Shown here piece after piece: positions 22,187 through 31,009 of a stretch of 31,146 nucleotides of DNA (the first letter of the stretch is position 1; every line of letters starts with the position of its first letter). The DNA lies in the NCBI GenBank assembly GCA_946482635.1, contig CAMLSG010000039.1:1-31146 (forward strand). The letters are read 5' to 3'. Under the pieces are notes generated by a model, which made no database searches, was not told where the DNA came from, and saw only the letters and a program-made list of their open reading frames with translations. The position numbers and the translations under genes were made by a program. This DNA comes from an uncultured Duganella sp. (GTDB lineage Bacteria; Pseudomonadota; Gammaproteobacteria; Burkholderiales; Burkholderiaceae).

Positions 22187-22791
22187 TCCTGCTTGCAGCG
22201 CTCGCTGCCGACTGTCCGCCCTTCACCAAGGGCAGCACCGGCGGCGATTACAACAACACGGAAGACGCCAAAGGCCTGTCCGTGGTCGAAACCTTCCATT
22301 TCGGCCCGCAAGTGGAGTCCCTGCAGCGCGGGATGACGGGTACCCTTGGCGGCGATATCGGCTATACGCTGGAGCATTTCCCCAACCATCCGCGCGCCCT
22401 GGCGGCGATGGCGCGCCTGGGCCTGCGGCTGAAGAAACCCCAGGCGCCCGGCGCGGCCCACGCGGTCGATTGCTACTTCCAGCGCGCCATCGCATTCGTC
22501 CCCGCAGACGGCGCCGCACGCGCACTGTACGGCGCCTACCTTTTATCGCTACGGCGCAATGGCGATGCGATCGAACAGCTGCAGGCCGCGCTCAAGTCAC
22601 AGCCCGGCAATGCGGCCGGCTGGTACAACCTCGGCCTGGCGCGGGTACGCCAAAAGGACTGGCCGGCGGCGCGCGATGCAGCACACAAGGCCTATGGCCT
22701 TGGCTTCCCGCTCCCAGGCCTGCGGCAGCAGCTGAAAACAGCGCGCGAATGGCGCGAGCCAGAGTCACTTGATCCCGTGGTGGCTCATTAA
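22171..22791 (+). CDS. Small TPR protein of the exopolysaccharide locus
   Basis: A 206-residue protein with TPR-like repeats. The ATG at 22171 follows CGGAGA and lies 16 bases inside the end of the GNAT-like gene. The N-terminus (MPAYLILLAALAADC) looks like a short export signal, perhaps a lipoprotein with Cys15. An N-terminal conserved region (DAKGLSVVETFHFGPQVESLQRG, then GGDIGYTLEHFPNHPRALAAM) is followed by about three TPR units (ALYGAYLLSLRRNGDAIEQL, GWYNLGLARVRQKDWPAA) and the ending KAYGLGFPLPGLRQQL. I recall similar proteins in other PEP-CTERM-type loci, but no function is established. Its last 27 bases overlap the 3' end of prsR on the other strand. Confidence 0.8.
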   Translation: MPAYLILLAALAADCPPFTKGSTGGDYNNTEDAKGLSVVETFHFGPQVESLQRGMTGTLGGDIGYTLEHFPNHPRALAAMARLGLRLKKPQAPGAAHAVDCYFQRAIAFVPADGAARALYGAYLLSLRRNGDAIEQLQAALKSQPGNAAGWYNLGLARVRQKDWPAARDAAHKAYGLGFPLPGLRQQLKTAREWREPESLDPVVAH

Positions 22792-24111
22792 GTCGTACAG
22801 CGTGGGACGACTCACACCCAGCAATTCGGAAGCACGCGCAATATTGCCTCCGGTGCGCGCCAGCGCTTTCACCATTACCCGGTATTCAGCGGCGTTGCGC
22901 GCGTCGCGCAGATCGATGTTTTCCGCCTGGGGCGCGCCGGGAGGCAAGCCGAGGTCCTCCAGCGTGATATGGGGTCCCTCGCTCATGATCGCCGCCCGCT
23001 TGACGCAGTTTTCGATCTCCCGCACATTGCCCGGCCAGCCATATGCCTCAATCGCGGCCAGGGCATCCGGGTGGAATGGCAAGGCGGGACGCCCCTCGGC
23101 CTGCAGGAACCGGTGGCGGAAGTGCTGCGCCAGCAGGACCGCATCGCCGATTCGCTCGCGCAGCGGCGGCACGACCAGCACGATTTCACTCAGGCGGTAG
23201 AACAGGTCTTCCCGAAACCGTCCCTCATCTACCATGGCCTTCAGGTTGCGGTGCGTGGCGCAGACAATCCTGACATCGACTGCGATTTCACTGCGGCCGC
23301 CCAGGCGCTCGATCACGCGCTCCTGCAGGAAACGCAGCATCTTTGCCTGTAGCGGCAAGGCCATGTCGCCGATTTCATCGAGGAAGAAAGTGCCACCGGC
23401 TGCCAGCTCGATCTTCCCCAGCGTTTGCCGTTCGGCGCCGGTAAACGCGCCTTTTTCGTAGCCGAACAACTCACTTTCCAGCAAGTGTTCGGGAATCGCA
23501 GCGCAGTTGATGGCCACCATGCGCCGATCGTGGCGCGAGCTGAGCTGGTGCAGCCCGCGCGCGAGAACCTCCTTGCCGCTGCCGGAAGCGCCCATCAGCA
23601 TCACCGTCGCGGAACTCGGAGCGACCTTTTCGATGCTTCGGCACACGCGCAGCATGCCCGGGTCGCGCGTGACCAGCCCAGCCAGCGGCGAATCGGCTTC
23701 GGTCTGCAGCATGCGCCGGTTGTCTTGCTGGACGCCGTGCAGGAAGAACGCCCGGTCAGCCATCAGGCGCAGCATCTCGCCGTCCAGCGGCTTCTGGTGG
23801 AAATCGTAGGCTCCAAGCGCCATCGCTTTCAGCACGTTCTCCCGATCCTGGTTGCCGGACAGGACGATCACCTTGGTATCGGCAGCGATTGCCAGCATCT
23901 GCTGCAGCAACAGCAAGCCTTCGCTTGCACTGTCAGGTTCCGGCGGCAGGCCCAGGTCCATCGTCACCACTGCCGGCTGGTGCCGGCGCAACTGCCCGAG
24001 GGCGGCATCGCGGTTGGCCGCAAACACCACCTCATACGTGTCCAGGGCCCAGCGCAACTGCTTCTGCAGGCCCAGGTCGTCCTCCACCACGAGCAGCTTT
24101 TTCTTGGTCAT
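22765..24111 (-). CDS. prsR: PEP-CTERM-box response regulator PrsR (sigma-54 activator)
   Basis: A 448-residue NtrC-type regulator. The receiver domain at 1-125 has the phospho-acceptor Asp52 (TMDLGLP) and conserved Lys107. The AAA+ sigma-54 interaction domain at about 145-375 has the Walker A motif GASGSGKE (174-181), GAFTGA (221-226, contacting sigma-54) and Walker B FFLDEIGD. The Fis-type helix-turn-helix (GNIARASELLGVSRPTLYDLM) is at the C-terminus. The start at 24111 (MTKKKLLVVEDD) is set by the receiver domain; its ribosome site is weak. This matches the PrsR family (TIGR02915), thought to activate PEP-CTERM genes. Two sigma-54 promoters in this window (9313, 12664) are fitting targets. 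The usual partner kinase PrsK is not present in the window. Confidence 0.95.
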   Translation of the reverse strand: MTKKKLLVVEDDLGLQKQLRWALDTYEVVFAANRDAALGQLRRHQPAVVTMDLGLPPEPDSASEGLLLLQQMLAIAADTKVIVLSGNQDRENVLKAMALGAYDFHQKPLDGEMLRLMADRAFFLHGVQQDNRRMLQTEADSPLAGLVTRDPGMLRVCRSIEKVAPSSATVMLMGASGSGKEVLARGLHQLSSRHDRRMVAINCAAIPEHLLESELFGYEKGAFTGAERQTLGKIELAAGGTFFLDEIGDMALPLQAKMLRFLQERVIERLGGRSEIAVDVRIVCATHRNLKAMVDEGRFREDLFYRLSEIVLVVPPLRERIGDAVLLAQHFRHRFLQAEGRPALPFHPDALAAIEAYGWPGNVREIENCVKRAAIMSEGPHITLEDLGLPPGAPQAENIDLRDARNAAEYRVMVKALARTGGNIARASELLGVSRPTLYDLMSHHGIK

Positions 24112-24212
24112 GAGCCCATGATGCAGCATGCCGCCAGTGGGGCTTTTGAGGCAGCGCAACGGCAAATAGTTTATATTGTTGCCTATTACGCGAAAAAACA
24201 GACCGAAACACC

Positions 24213-25820
24213 ATGAAATTCGACGTTGTGATTGTCGGCAGCGGCCTGGCCGGCCTCTCTGTTGCACTTCACCTGGCGGAAAGCCGCAAAGTAGCCATCA
24301 TCTCCAAACGTGCCCTGCTCGATGGCGCCAGTAACTGGGCCCAGGGCGGCATCGCCGCCGTGCTCGATTCCGGCGACAGCCACGAGCAGCATATTGCCGA
24401 TACCCTGGTGGCCGGCGGCGGCTTATGCGACGAAGGCGCGACCCGCTTTATCGTCGAGCACGGCCGCGAGGCCATCGAATGGCTGATCGGCCTTGGCGTG
24501 CCCTTTACCCGCGACGAGAACGCGGAACTGGGTTTCCATCTGACCCGTGAAGGCGGCCATAGCCAGCGGCGCATCATCCATGCGGCCGACGCCACCGGCC
24601 ATGCCGTGCAGGTCACGCTGGAAGAAAAAGTGCGGGCGCATCCGAATATCAGCCTGTTCGAGCAGCACTGCGCGATTGACCTGATCACCACCGACAAGCT
24701 GGGCCCGCGCCCTGCCAATTCGCAGCCGCGCTGCCACGGCTTGTATGTACAGGACGTGACCACCGGCCAGGTGCATACCGTCACCGCGGAACACACAGTG
24801 ATGGCAACCGGCGGCGCCGGCAAAGTCTACCTGTACACCACCAATCCCGATACCGCCAGCGGCGACGGCATTGCGATGGCCTGGCGTGCCGGTTGCCGCG
24901 TGTCGAATATGGAGTTCATCCAGTTCCATCCGACCTGCCTGTACCACCCTTACGCCAAATCCTTCCTGATCACGGAGGCGATCCGCGGCGAAGGCGGCTT
25001 GCTCAAGCTGCCGCCGGAAGCGGGTGCCGCCGCCGGCCAGCGTTTCATGCTGGCCCACGACGAACGCGCCGAACTGGCGCCGCGCGACGTGGTGGCGCGC
25101 GCCATCGACTTCGAGATCAAGAAACGCGGCCTCGATTACGTGCACCTGGATATCAGCCACAAGCCGGCCGAATTCCTGATCGAGCACTTCCCGACCATCT
25201 ATGCGCGCTGCCTGGAGCTGGGCATCGACATTACCAAACAGCCGATTCCTATCGTGCCTGCAGCGCACTATACCTGCGGCGGCGTGGTGACCGACCTGTT
25301 CGGCCGTACCGACCTGCCCGGCCTGTACGCGGTAGGCGAAACAGCCTGCACCGGCCTGCACGGCGCCAACCGCCTGGCCAGCAACTCCCTGCTCGAATGC
25401 GTGGTGATTGGCCGCGCCTGCGCCCAGGACATTCTTGCCAAAGACAAGGAAAGCACGCCCTACCTGCCGGACTGGGACGAAAGCCGCGTCACCGACGCCG
25501 ACGAGGAAGTGGTCATCGCCCACAACTGGGATGAACTGCGCCGCTTCATGTGGAACTATGTGGGCATCGTCCGCACCACCAAGCGCCTGGAGCGCGCCCA
25601 GCACCGGATCGCGCTGCTGAAAGAGGAAATCGACGAGTACTACCGCCATTTCCGCATCACCAGCGACCTGCTGGAATTGCGCAACCTGGTGGAAGTGGCA
25701 TCGCTGATCGTCAACAGCGCGCTGCAGCGCCGCGAAAGCCGGGGCCTGCATTTCAGCCGCGACTACCCGGCTACCCTGCCGAAGGCGCTGCCGACCGTGC
25801 TGACGCCGGAGCGCCGCTAA
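24213..25820 (+). CDS. nadB: L-aspartate oxidase
   Basis: A 535-residue cytoplasmic flavoprotein that oxidises L-aspartate to iminoaspartate, the first step of de novo NAD synthesis. The N-terminal FAD-binding motif is [19 protein letters not shown]. There follow [12 protein letters not shown] and the active-site region with HPTCLYHP and [57 protein letters not shown] is the fumarate reductase/NadB signature, and a helical C-terminal domain holds [13 protein letters not shown]. The ATG at 24213 begins right at the flavin motif but has no clear Shine-Dalgarno. Length is normal for the family. No nadA or nadC is adjacent. The last 4 bases overlap the convergent solute-binding protein gene. Confidence 0.96.
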   Translation: MKFDVVIVGSGLAGLSVALHLAESRKVAIISKRALLDGASNWAQGGIAAVLDSGDSHEQHIADTLVAGGGLCDEGATRFIVEHGREAIEWLIGLGVPFTRDENAELGFHLTREGGHSQRRIIHAADATGHAVQVTLEEKVRAHPNISLFEQHCAIDLITTDKLGPRPANSQPRCHGLYVQDVTTGQVHTVTAEHTVMATGGAGKVYLYTTNPDTASGDGIAMAWRAGCRVSNMEFIQFHPTCLYHPYAKSFLITEAIRGEGGLLKLPPEAGAAAGQRFMLAHDERAELAPRDVVARAIDFEIKKRGLDYVHLDISHKPAEFLIEHFPTIYARCLELGIDITKQPIPIVPAAHYTCGGVVTDLFGRTDLPGLYAVGETACTGLHGANRLASNSLLECVVIGRACAQDILAKDKESTPYLPDWDESRVTDADEEVVIAHNWDELRRFMWNYVGIVRTTKRLERAQHRIALLKEEIDEYYRHFRITSDLLELRNLVEVASLIVNSALQRRESRGLHFSRDYPATLPKALPTVLTPERR

Positions 25821-26560
25821 GGCACATTCACTTCGTGCCTTAAGCCGAGGCGCCGCAACTCCCCGCTCTCGACCATGCGCTGGAATTCCGCATCGAATTC
25901 CTTGCGCAGCGCGTCGCCAGCGGGACGCTTCGGAAAGGCGAAATAGCCTTCCTGCACTTCGATCACGCGCGGCAGCATGGCGACCTGGCCGGACAGCCCC
26001 AGCCTGCCCAGCACCGGCTCGGTATTACGGCGGTTGCTGGCAAACATCTGGGCATGCTGCGCCGCCAGCATCTTCAGGCCGCTATCGACGCTGTTCACGA
26101 CATCGAGGCGAAGTTGCGGGCGCGCCTTGTCGAACGACGCGCCGTAGGACCAGCCATTGACAATAGCGATGCGTTGCTCGGAAAGCGCAGCATAGTCCCC
26201 GCTCCAGTCCTGCATCGTTCCTTTGCGGACGTAGAACACCATCTGGTCCTGGTAAAACGGCAGGCGTGAAAACGACATGAGCTGCTGCCGTTCCAAAGTC
26301 TTGTAGGGGCCGACCAGGATATCTGCCTTGCCCTGGGCCACAAGGGCCTGGGCCCGAGCCCAGGGATAGAGCTCGAAAACGGCGCGATGTCCAAGGCGCT
26401 CGGCGATCAGGCGCACGACTTCCGGCCCCAGGCCGACGATTTCGCCTTCCTGGCCGCGCTCATAAACGCGCTCGAAATGGGTGCCGATCACCAGCAGGTC
26501 GCGGGCGGCCGCCGGCAGGCAGCAAAGCAAGGCGAAGATTGCAGCAGCAAATTTGCGCAT
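25817..26560 (-). CDS. Family-3 extracellular solute-binding protein
   Basis: A 247-residue periplasmic protein of the SBP_bac_3 type (amino-acid/polar ligand binding fold). The ATG at 26560 follows AAGGAG. The signal peptide [19 protein letters not shown] is cleaved near residue 19. The mature protein opens with [11 protein letters not shown] and shows the family pattern [41 protein letters not shown] and the late [18 protein letters not shown]. The W-R/A pattern and KADI..G segment are those seen in orphan family-3 binding proteins without a nearby permease, and none is encoded here. The ligand is unknown. It is divergent from the GNAT gene at 26600, with 39 bases between. Confidence 0.88.
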   Translation of the reverse strand: MRKFAAAIFALLCCLPAAARDLLVIGTHFERVYERGQEGEIVGLGPEVVRLIAERLGHRAVFELYPWARAQALVAQGKADILVGPYKTLERQQLMSFSRLPFYQDQMVFYVRKGTMQDWSGDYAALSEQRIAIVNGWSYGASFDKARPQLRLDVVNSVDSGLKMLAAQHAQMFASNRRNTEPVLGRLGLSGQVAMLPRVIEVQEGYFAFPKRPAGDALRKEFDAEFQRMVESGELRRLGLRHEVNVP

Positions 26561-26599
26561 GGATTCTCCTTGGGTGCATCCCTATGATAGCATTTCCCA

Positions 26600-27142
26600 A
26601 TGACATATCCAGCCACACTGCGGGCCGCCACGACAGCCGATATCCCGGCCATGGAGGCCCTGATCCGGCGTTCAGGAATCGAGCTCAGTAAGGGATTCTA
26701 TACGGACGAACAGGCCGCTGCGGTTACCCGCCATGTATTCGGGGTGGATTCGCAATTGGTGGACGATGGCACCTACTTCGTCATCGAGCGCGATGGCCGG
26801 CTTCTGGCCTGCGGCGGCTGGAGCAAACGCGCGACGCTCTTCGGCGGCGACCAGCACAAGTCGGGGCCTGACCCATTGCTCGACCCGGCTACGCAGCCGG
26901 CCCGCATCAGGGCCTTCTTCGTCGATCCATCGGTACCGCGCCAGGGGCTGGGCCGCATGCTCATGGAGCACTGCGAACGCGAGGCAGCTGCCGCTCGTTT
27001 CCTGGCCATGGAACTTGCTGCAACCATGCCGGGAGTGCCGCTTTACACTGCCTGCGGTTTTGAATCCATCGAAGATTTCGCGCTTGCCCTGCCCGGCAAC
27101 GTCGCAGTACCGTTGTCGCGCATGCGCAAGCGCATTGCCTGA
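26600..27142 (+). CDS. GNAT family N-acetyltransferase
   Basis: A 180-residue GNAT acetyltransferase. It opens with YPATLRAATTADIPAMEALIRRSG, a common GNAT start. The acetyl-CoA binding motif is ARIRAFFVDPSVPRQGLGRMLMEHCEREA (V-D-P then RQGLGR, about 110-130). The ending PLYTACGFESIEDF is the typical last strand and helix. The ATG at 26600 has no strong ribosome site but gives the normal family length. There is no signal peptide. The substrate is unknown. It ends 8 bases before the convergent beta-oxidation gene. Confidence 0.88.
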   Translation: MTYPATLRAATTADIPAMEALIRRSGIELSKGFYTDEQAAAVTRHVFGVDSQLVDDGTYFVIERDGRLLACGGWSKRATLFGGDQHKSGPDPLLDPATQPARIRAFFVDPSVPRQGLGRMLMEHCEREAAAARFLAMELAATMPGVPLYTACGFESIEDFALALPGNVAVPLSRMRKRIA

Positions 27143-27150
27143 CCAGTGCC

Positions 27151-29238
27151 TCAGTTATTGAAGCCCTTGCCTTCCGCCGCCAGCCTGGCCAGCAGCGGGG
27201 CCGGCTTCCAGGCTTCGCCGTGGCGGCCCCTGGCGAATTTCTCAATGGCGCCCAGCACGTTGACCAGGCCCACGGTGTCCGCGTAGAACATCGGTCCACC
27301 ACGGTACAGCGGGAAGCCGTAGCCGGTCAGGTAGACCATATCGATGTCGGAGGCACGCAAGGCGATGCCGTCCTCCAGGATCAAGGCCCCCTCGTTCACC
27401 AGCGCGTAAATCAGGCGTTCGACAATTTCCTGCTCGCTGACCTTGCGGCGCTCAACGCCGATGTCGGCCGAATGCCTGGCGATCATCTCGTTCACGACCG
27501 TACTTGGGTACGCCTTGCGGTCGCCTTCCTTATAGTCATACCAGCCGCCACTAGTCTTCTGGCCGAAACGGCCCATTTCGCACAGCAGGTCGGCAGTCTT
27601 CGAATACACCACTTCCGGTTTTTCGACATAGCGGCGTTTGCGGATGTACCAGCCGATATCGTTGCCTGCCAGGTCGCTCATGCGGAACGGCCCCATCGGG
27701 AAACCGAATTTTTCGATTGCCTTGTCCACCTGCTCCGGCGTAGCGCCTTCTTCCAGCAGGAAGCCGGCCTGGCGGAAGTATTGCTCGATCATGCGGTTGC
27801 CGATAAAGCCGTCGCAAACACCGGAAACCACGCCGGTCTTCTTCAGCTTTTTCGACAACGCCATGGTGGTGGCCAGCACGTCCTTGCCCGTTGCCTTGCC
27901 ACGCACTACTTCCAGCAGTTTCATGACGTTGGCGGGACTGAAGAAATGCGTCCCGACGACGTCTTGCGGACGGCTGGTGAAGGCAGCGATCTTGTCCAGG
28001 TCCAGCGTCGACGTATTCGAGGCCAGGATCGCACCTGGCTTCATGACCTCGTCCAGCTTGCGGAATACGGATTCCTTCACACCGATATCCTCAAACACCG
28101 CTTCGATGACGATGTCGGCGTCCGCAATACTTGCATAGTCAAGGGTGCCATTGATCAGCGCCAGGCGTTGGTCGAATCTTTCCTGCGTCAGCTTGCCCTT
28201 TTTCAAGGTGTTCTCATAGTTCTTGCGAATCGTAGCCAGGCCCTTGTCGAGCGCTTCCTGCTTCGTTTCCAGCAGCAGTACCGGAATGCCGGCATTGGCA
28301 AAATTCATTGCAATGCCGCCGCCCATGGTGCCGGCGCCGATTACGGCAGCCTTGCGGATTTCCCGAACCGGGGTATCCGGCGGCACATCGGGAATCTTGC
28401 TGGCGGCACGCTCGGAAATGAACGCATGGCGCAGCGATTTGCATTCGGTGGTCTGCATCAGGTGCAGGAAACGCTCGCGTTCGAATTTCAGGCCTGCCTC
28501 AAACTCCATCGTCACGGAAGCCGCCACGGTCTCCAGGCATTCCAGCGGCGCCGGGAACGGCCCCGCAACAGCTTTCACCGTATTGCGGCTGAATTGCAGG
28601 AATGCCTCATGATTCGGGTAATCGACCTTGCGGTCCCGTACTTTCGGCAAAGGGCGAACGTCCGCGATACTTTCTGCAAACGCCTTCGCCTCGGCAATCA
28701 AGTCGGCCCCTGCAGGCAGCAATTTGTCAAACAGCGCTGTGCCTGCAAGCTTTTCCGACAACACTGGCGTACCAGATACGATCATGTTCAGCGCCATTTC
28801 CAGGCCAAGCACGCGCGGCAAACGCTGGGTACCGCCGGCCCCCGGCAACAGGCCCAGTTTCACTTCAGGCAAGGCGATCTGGGCGCCCGGAAGGGCTACG
28901 CGGTAATGGCAGCCAAGGGCCAGCTCGAGGCCCCCGCCCATTGCGACCGAATGGATCGCCGCCACGACCGGTTTGCTGCAACCTTCGACTGCGCGTATCA
29001 GGCTGTGCAAGGTCGGCTCGGTCAGCGCCTTGGGTGAATTGAATTCCTTGATATCGGCGCCACCAGAGAAAGCTTTCCCCGCGCCAGTCAGCACAACCGC
29101 CTTGACACTGCCGTCTTCCTGCGCCCGGCGGATGCCTTCGATGGCGGCGGTGCGTGTCGCCAGGCCAAGCCCGTTGACCGGAGGATTATTCAGCGAAATG
29201 ACGGCGATAGAATCTTGGACTACGTAATCTGCGCTCAT
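27151..29238 (-). CDS. Bifunctional enoyl-CoA hydratase / 3-hydroxyacyl-CoA dehydrogenase
   Basis: A 695-residue multifunctional beta-oxidation enzyme. The crotonase domain (1 to about 190) contains GGADIKEF, AMGGGLELALGCHYR and ALPEVKLGLLPGAGGTQRLPR, with the two catalytic glutamates in the LEL and LPEVKLG segments. The 3-hydroxyacyl-CoA dehydrogenase starts near residue 297 with the NAD motif VIGAGTMGGGIAMNFANAGIPVLLLE. It then has NTSTLDLDKIA, GTHFFSPANVMKLLEVVRG and the C-terminal domain pair with PEQVDKAIEKFGFPMGPF. It hydrates enoyl-CoA and oxidises the product. Domain order and length resemble the FadJ/peroxisomal-type enzymes; no thiolase is adjacent. The ATG at 29238 follows GAAGAGAC. 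A TATAAT reading in this direction lies at 29343-29338 but has a poor -35. Confidence 0.94.
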   Translation of the reverse strand: MSADYVVQDSIAVISLNNPPVNGLGLATRTAAIEGIRRAQEDGSVKAVVLTGAGKAFSGGADIKEFNSPKALTEPTLHSLIRAVEGCSKPVVAAIHSVAMGGGLELALGCHYRVALPGAQIALPEVKLGLLPGAGGTQRLPRVLGLEMALNMIVSGTPVLSEKLAGTALFDKLLPAGADLIAEAKAFAESIADVRPLPKVRDRKVDYPNHEAFLQFSRNTVKAVAGPFPAPLECLETVAASVTMEFEAGLKFERERFLHLMQTTECKSLRHAFISERAASKIPDVPPDTPVREIRKAAVIGAGTMGGGIAMNFANAGIPVLLLETKQEALDKGLATIRKNYENTLKKGKLTQERFDQRLALINGTLDYASIADADIVIEAVFEDIGVKESVFRKLDEVMKPGAILASNTSTLDLDKIAAFTSRPQDVVGTHFFSPANVMKLLEVVRGKATGKDVLATTMALSKKLKKTGVVSGVCDGFIGNRMIEQYFRQAGFLLEEGATPEQVDKAIEKFGFPMGPFRMSDLAGNDIGWYIRKRRYVEKPEVVYSKTADLLCEMGRFGQKTSGGWYDYKEGDRKAYPSTVVNEMIARHSADIGVERRKVSEQEIVERLIYALVNEGALILEDGIALRASDIDMVYLTGYGFPLYRGGPMFYADTVGLVNVLGAIEKFARGRHGEAWKPAPLLARLAAEGKGFNN

Positions 29239-29493
29239 GGGTTGTCTCTTCTTTCTTGGTGTGGTGGCGATGGCGAGAAGTTACTATAACCCACAAATCG
29301 AACGATCGTGCGCTTTCTTCTCATCAGATTGTGGCGAATTATATAACCGCAGCTCTTTTTCATAATCAGCCCATGAAATCGGGCTTGGCATGGGTTAATT
29401 GACCGAATAATATCTCCCACTGCAATAACTCGTAAGTGATGGATACCGGGTAGTTCTCGTTTCTTTGATCAATTCAAGAGAGGGACTCGCACC
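29239..29493. other. Divergent intergenic region between beta-oxidation and subtilisin genes
   Basis: A 255-base spacer, more AT-rich than its neighbours. Toward the beta-oxidation gene there is a TATAAT at 29343-29338 without a good -35. Toward the protease there is a plausible promoter at 29385-29413. The stretch 29370-29397 carries short dyads around CCCATG ... CATGGG that could bind a regulator. No gene is seen here. Confidence 0.4.
29385..29413 (+). promoter_or_regulatory. Possible sigma-70 promoter of the subtilisin-like protease
   Basis: TTGGCA at 29385-29390, a 17-base spacer and TAATAT at 29408-29413. This would start transcription near 29420, 74 bases before the ATG at 29494. The -10 is only a partial match (4 of 6), so the call is tentative. 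Confidence 0.35.
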
Positions 29494-30960
29494 ATGAAAA
29501 CTATCATCACGCTTTCCGTTGTAATTGCCGCCACCTTCGCAGGACAGGATGCCAGCGCCGCACAGCCGGAATCATTCGCTACAGGGCGAATTCTAGTCGA
29601 GCCCCGCGCCGGCCTGGCCATGGACGAGATGTCGAATGTCTTCAAACAGAACGGTGGTCAGAAAGCCCGCAAGCTTGGCCTGAGCAATATCCACATCCTT
29701 GAAGTGCCCGCCGGGTCCGAGCGGGCCATGGTTGACAAGCTGAAGCGCAATCCCCAGTTCAAATTCGCCGAACTCGACCAGATGGTCCCAATCGCCGCCA
29801 CCGCCAATGACCCCTATCTCGGCAGCGAGTGGCACATCAACAAGATTGCAGCCAACCTTGCCTGGGATACCACCCAGGGCAGTGGTGTCACCATCGCGAT
29901 TCTTGATTCGGGCATAGATTCCGCCCACGCCGACCTTGCCGCTAACATCGTCGGCGGCTACAACAGTTACGACAACAATACCAACACCGCCGATGTGTGC
30001 GGCCACGGCACCAAGGTTGCCGGCTCCGCCGCGGCTGTGACCAACAATGCGCTCGGCGTGGCAGGCGTCGCCGGACGTGCCAGGATCATGCCGATCCGTA
30101 TAGCATTCGTCAGCTCAGGCTCTTGCTATGCCTATTTCTCGACCATGGCCAGCGGACTGACCTGGGCAGCTGATCATGGCGCCAGGATTGCCAACATCAG
30201 CTATGCCAGTGTGCCCGCCAGTTCGGCAGTAGCGAGCGCAGCGACTTACCTGCGCAGTAAAGGCGGCCTCCTGTTCGTGTCAGCCGGAAATTACAACCGC
30301 GACGAAGGATTTACACCGACCACCACCATGATCCCAGTGTCGGCTACCGCTTCGAACGACACTCGCGCCAGCTTTTCAAGCTATGGCGCTTTCGTCGCGT
30401 TGGCGGCCCCGGGTGCGGGGATTTACACCACAGTCAAAGGAGGCGGTTATGGCGGCGTCAACGGTACCTCGTTCGCGAGCCCTATCGCGGCGGCCGTCGG
30501 CGCACTCGTGATGTCCGCCAACCCTGCGTTGACCGCCGACCAGGTACAGGACATCCTGTTCAATACGGCAGTCGACCTTGGGACGGCCGGCCGTGATATT
30601 TATTTCGGCTTCGGCCGGGTCAATGCCGCTGGCGCGGTCGCCGCGGCCTTGGCAGTCCCGGCGCCGGACACCCTCCCTCCCAGCATCGCCATCACAAACC
30701 CAGTGGCCAACAACACAGTATCCGGCCTGGTTGTGCTTGACGTGACCGCTTCCGACAACAAGGCTGTAGTCCGAGTCGACCTGAAAGTGAATGGGAATCT
30801 AGTTGGATCCGACACCTCTTCGCCTTTCGGCTTTAGCTGGAATTCCACTGGCGTTGCCAACGGTATCAACAACCTCGTAGCGGTCGCCTATGATGCAGCC
30901 GGAAACGCCGGTTCATCCAATACCGTTCAAGTGAATGTCGCCAATAGCCCGGTCAAGTAA
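29494..30960 (+). CDS. Secreted subtilisin-like (S8) serine protease
   Basis: A 488-residue exported protease. The ATG at 29494 follows AGAGAGGGA; the signal peptide ends around DASAA (residue 23). A propeptide of the I9-like type (about 30-100, with RILVEPRAGLAMDEM and FAELDQMVPIAA) precedes the catalytic domain. The catalytic triad is visible: Asp138 in AILDSGID, His171 in CGHGTKVAG and Ser326 in NGTSFASP; AGN (SAGNYNRD) supplies the oxyanion-hole Asn. After a short linker (PAPDTLPPSIAITNP) the last ~90 residues form an Ig-like/Big domain of the kind attached to secreted bacterial proteases (VTASDNKAVVRVDLKVNG...). The C-terminus carries no sorting signal. It stands alone with its own terminator downstream. 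Confidence 0.95.
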   Translation: MKTIITLSVVIAATFAGQDASAAQPESFATGRILVEPRAGLAMDEMSNVFKQNGGQKARKLGLSNIHILEVPAGSERAMVDKLKRNPQFKFAELDQMVPIAATANDPYLGSEWHINKIAANLAWDTTQGSGVTIAILDSGIDSAHADLAANIVGGYNSYDNNTNTADVCGHGTKVAGSAAAVTNNALGVAGVAGRARIMPIRIAFVSSGSCYAYFSTMASGLTWAADHGARIANISYASVPASSAVASAATYLRSKGGLLFVSAGNYNRDEGFTPTTTMIPVSATASNDTRASFSSYGAFVALAAPGAGIYTTVKGGGYGGVNGTSFASPIAAAVGALVMSANPALTADQVQDILFNTAVDLGTAGRDIYFGFGRVNAAGAVAAALAVPAPDTLPPSIAITNPVANNTVSGLVVLDVTASDNKAVVRVDLKVNGNLVGSDTSSPFGFSWNSTGVANGINNLVAVAYDAAGNAGSSNTVQVNVANSPVK

Positions 30961-30983
30961 TTCGGCCCCTCTTTTCGCTATAT

Positions 30984-31009
30984 AAGCCCGGTCGCCGCCG
31001 GGCTTTTTT
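30984..31009 (+). terminator. Rho-independent terminator of the subtilisin-like protease gene
   Basis: An 8-bp stem (AAGCCCGG at 30984-30991, CCGGGCTT at 30998-31005) with a 6-base loop, running into six T at 31004-31009. It lies 23 bases after the stop codon at 30960. Confidence 0.92.

Noticed and set aside
24122..24136. Sigma-54 look-alike TGGCGGCATGCTGCA upstream of prsR on the minus strand
   Set aside because: Only 9 bases lie between the GG and GC; sigma-54 promoters need 10, so autoregulation by this site is not supported.
24146..24177. TTGAGG and TATATT as a promoter for nadB
   Set aside because: The spacer is 20 bases, outside the usual range, and alternative pairings match poorly.
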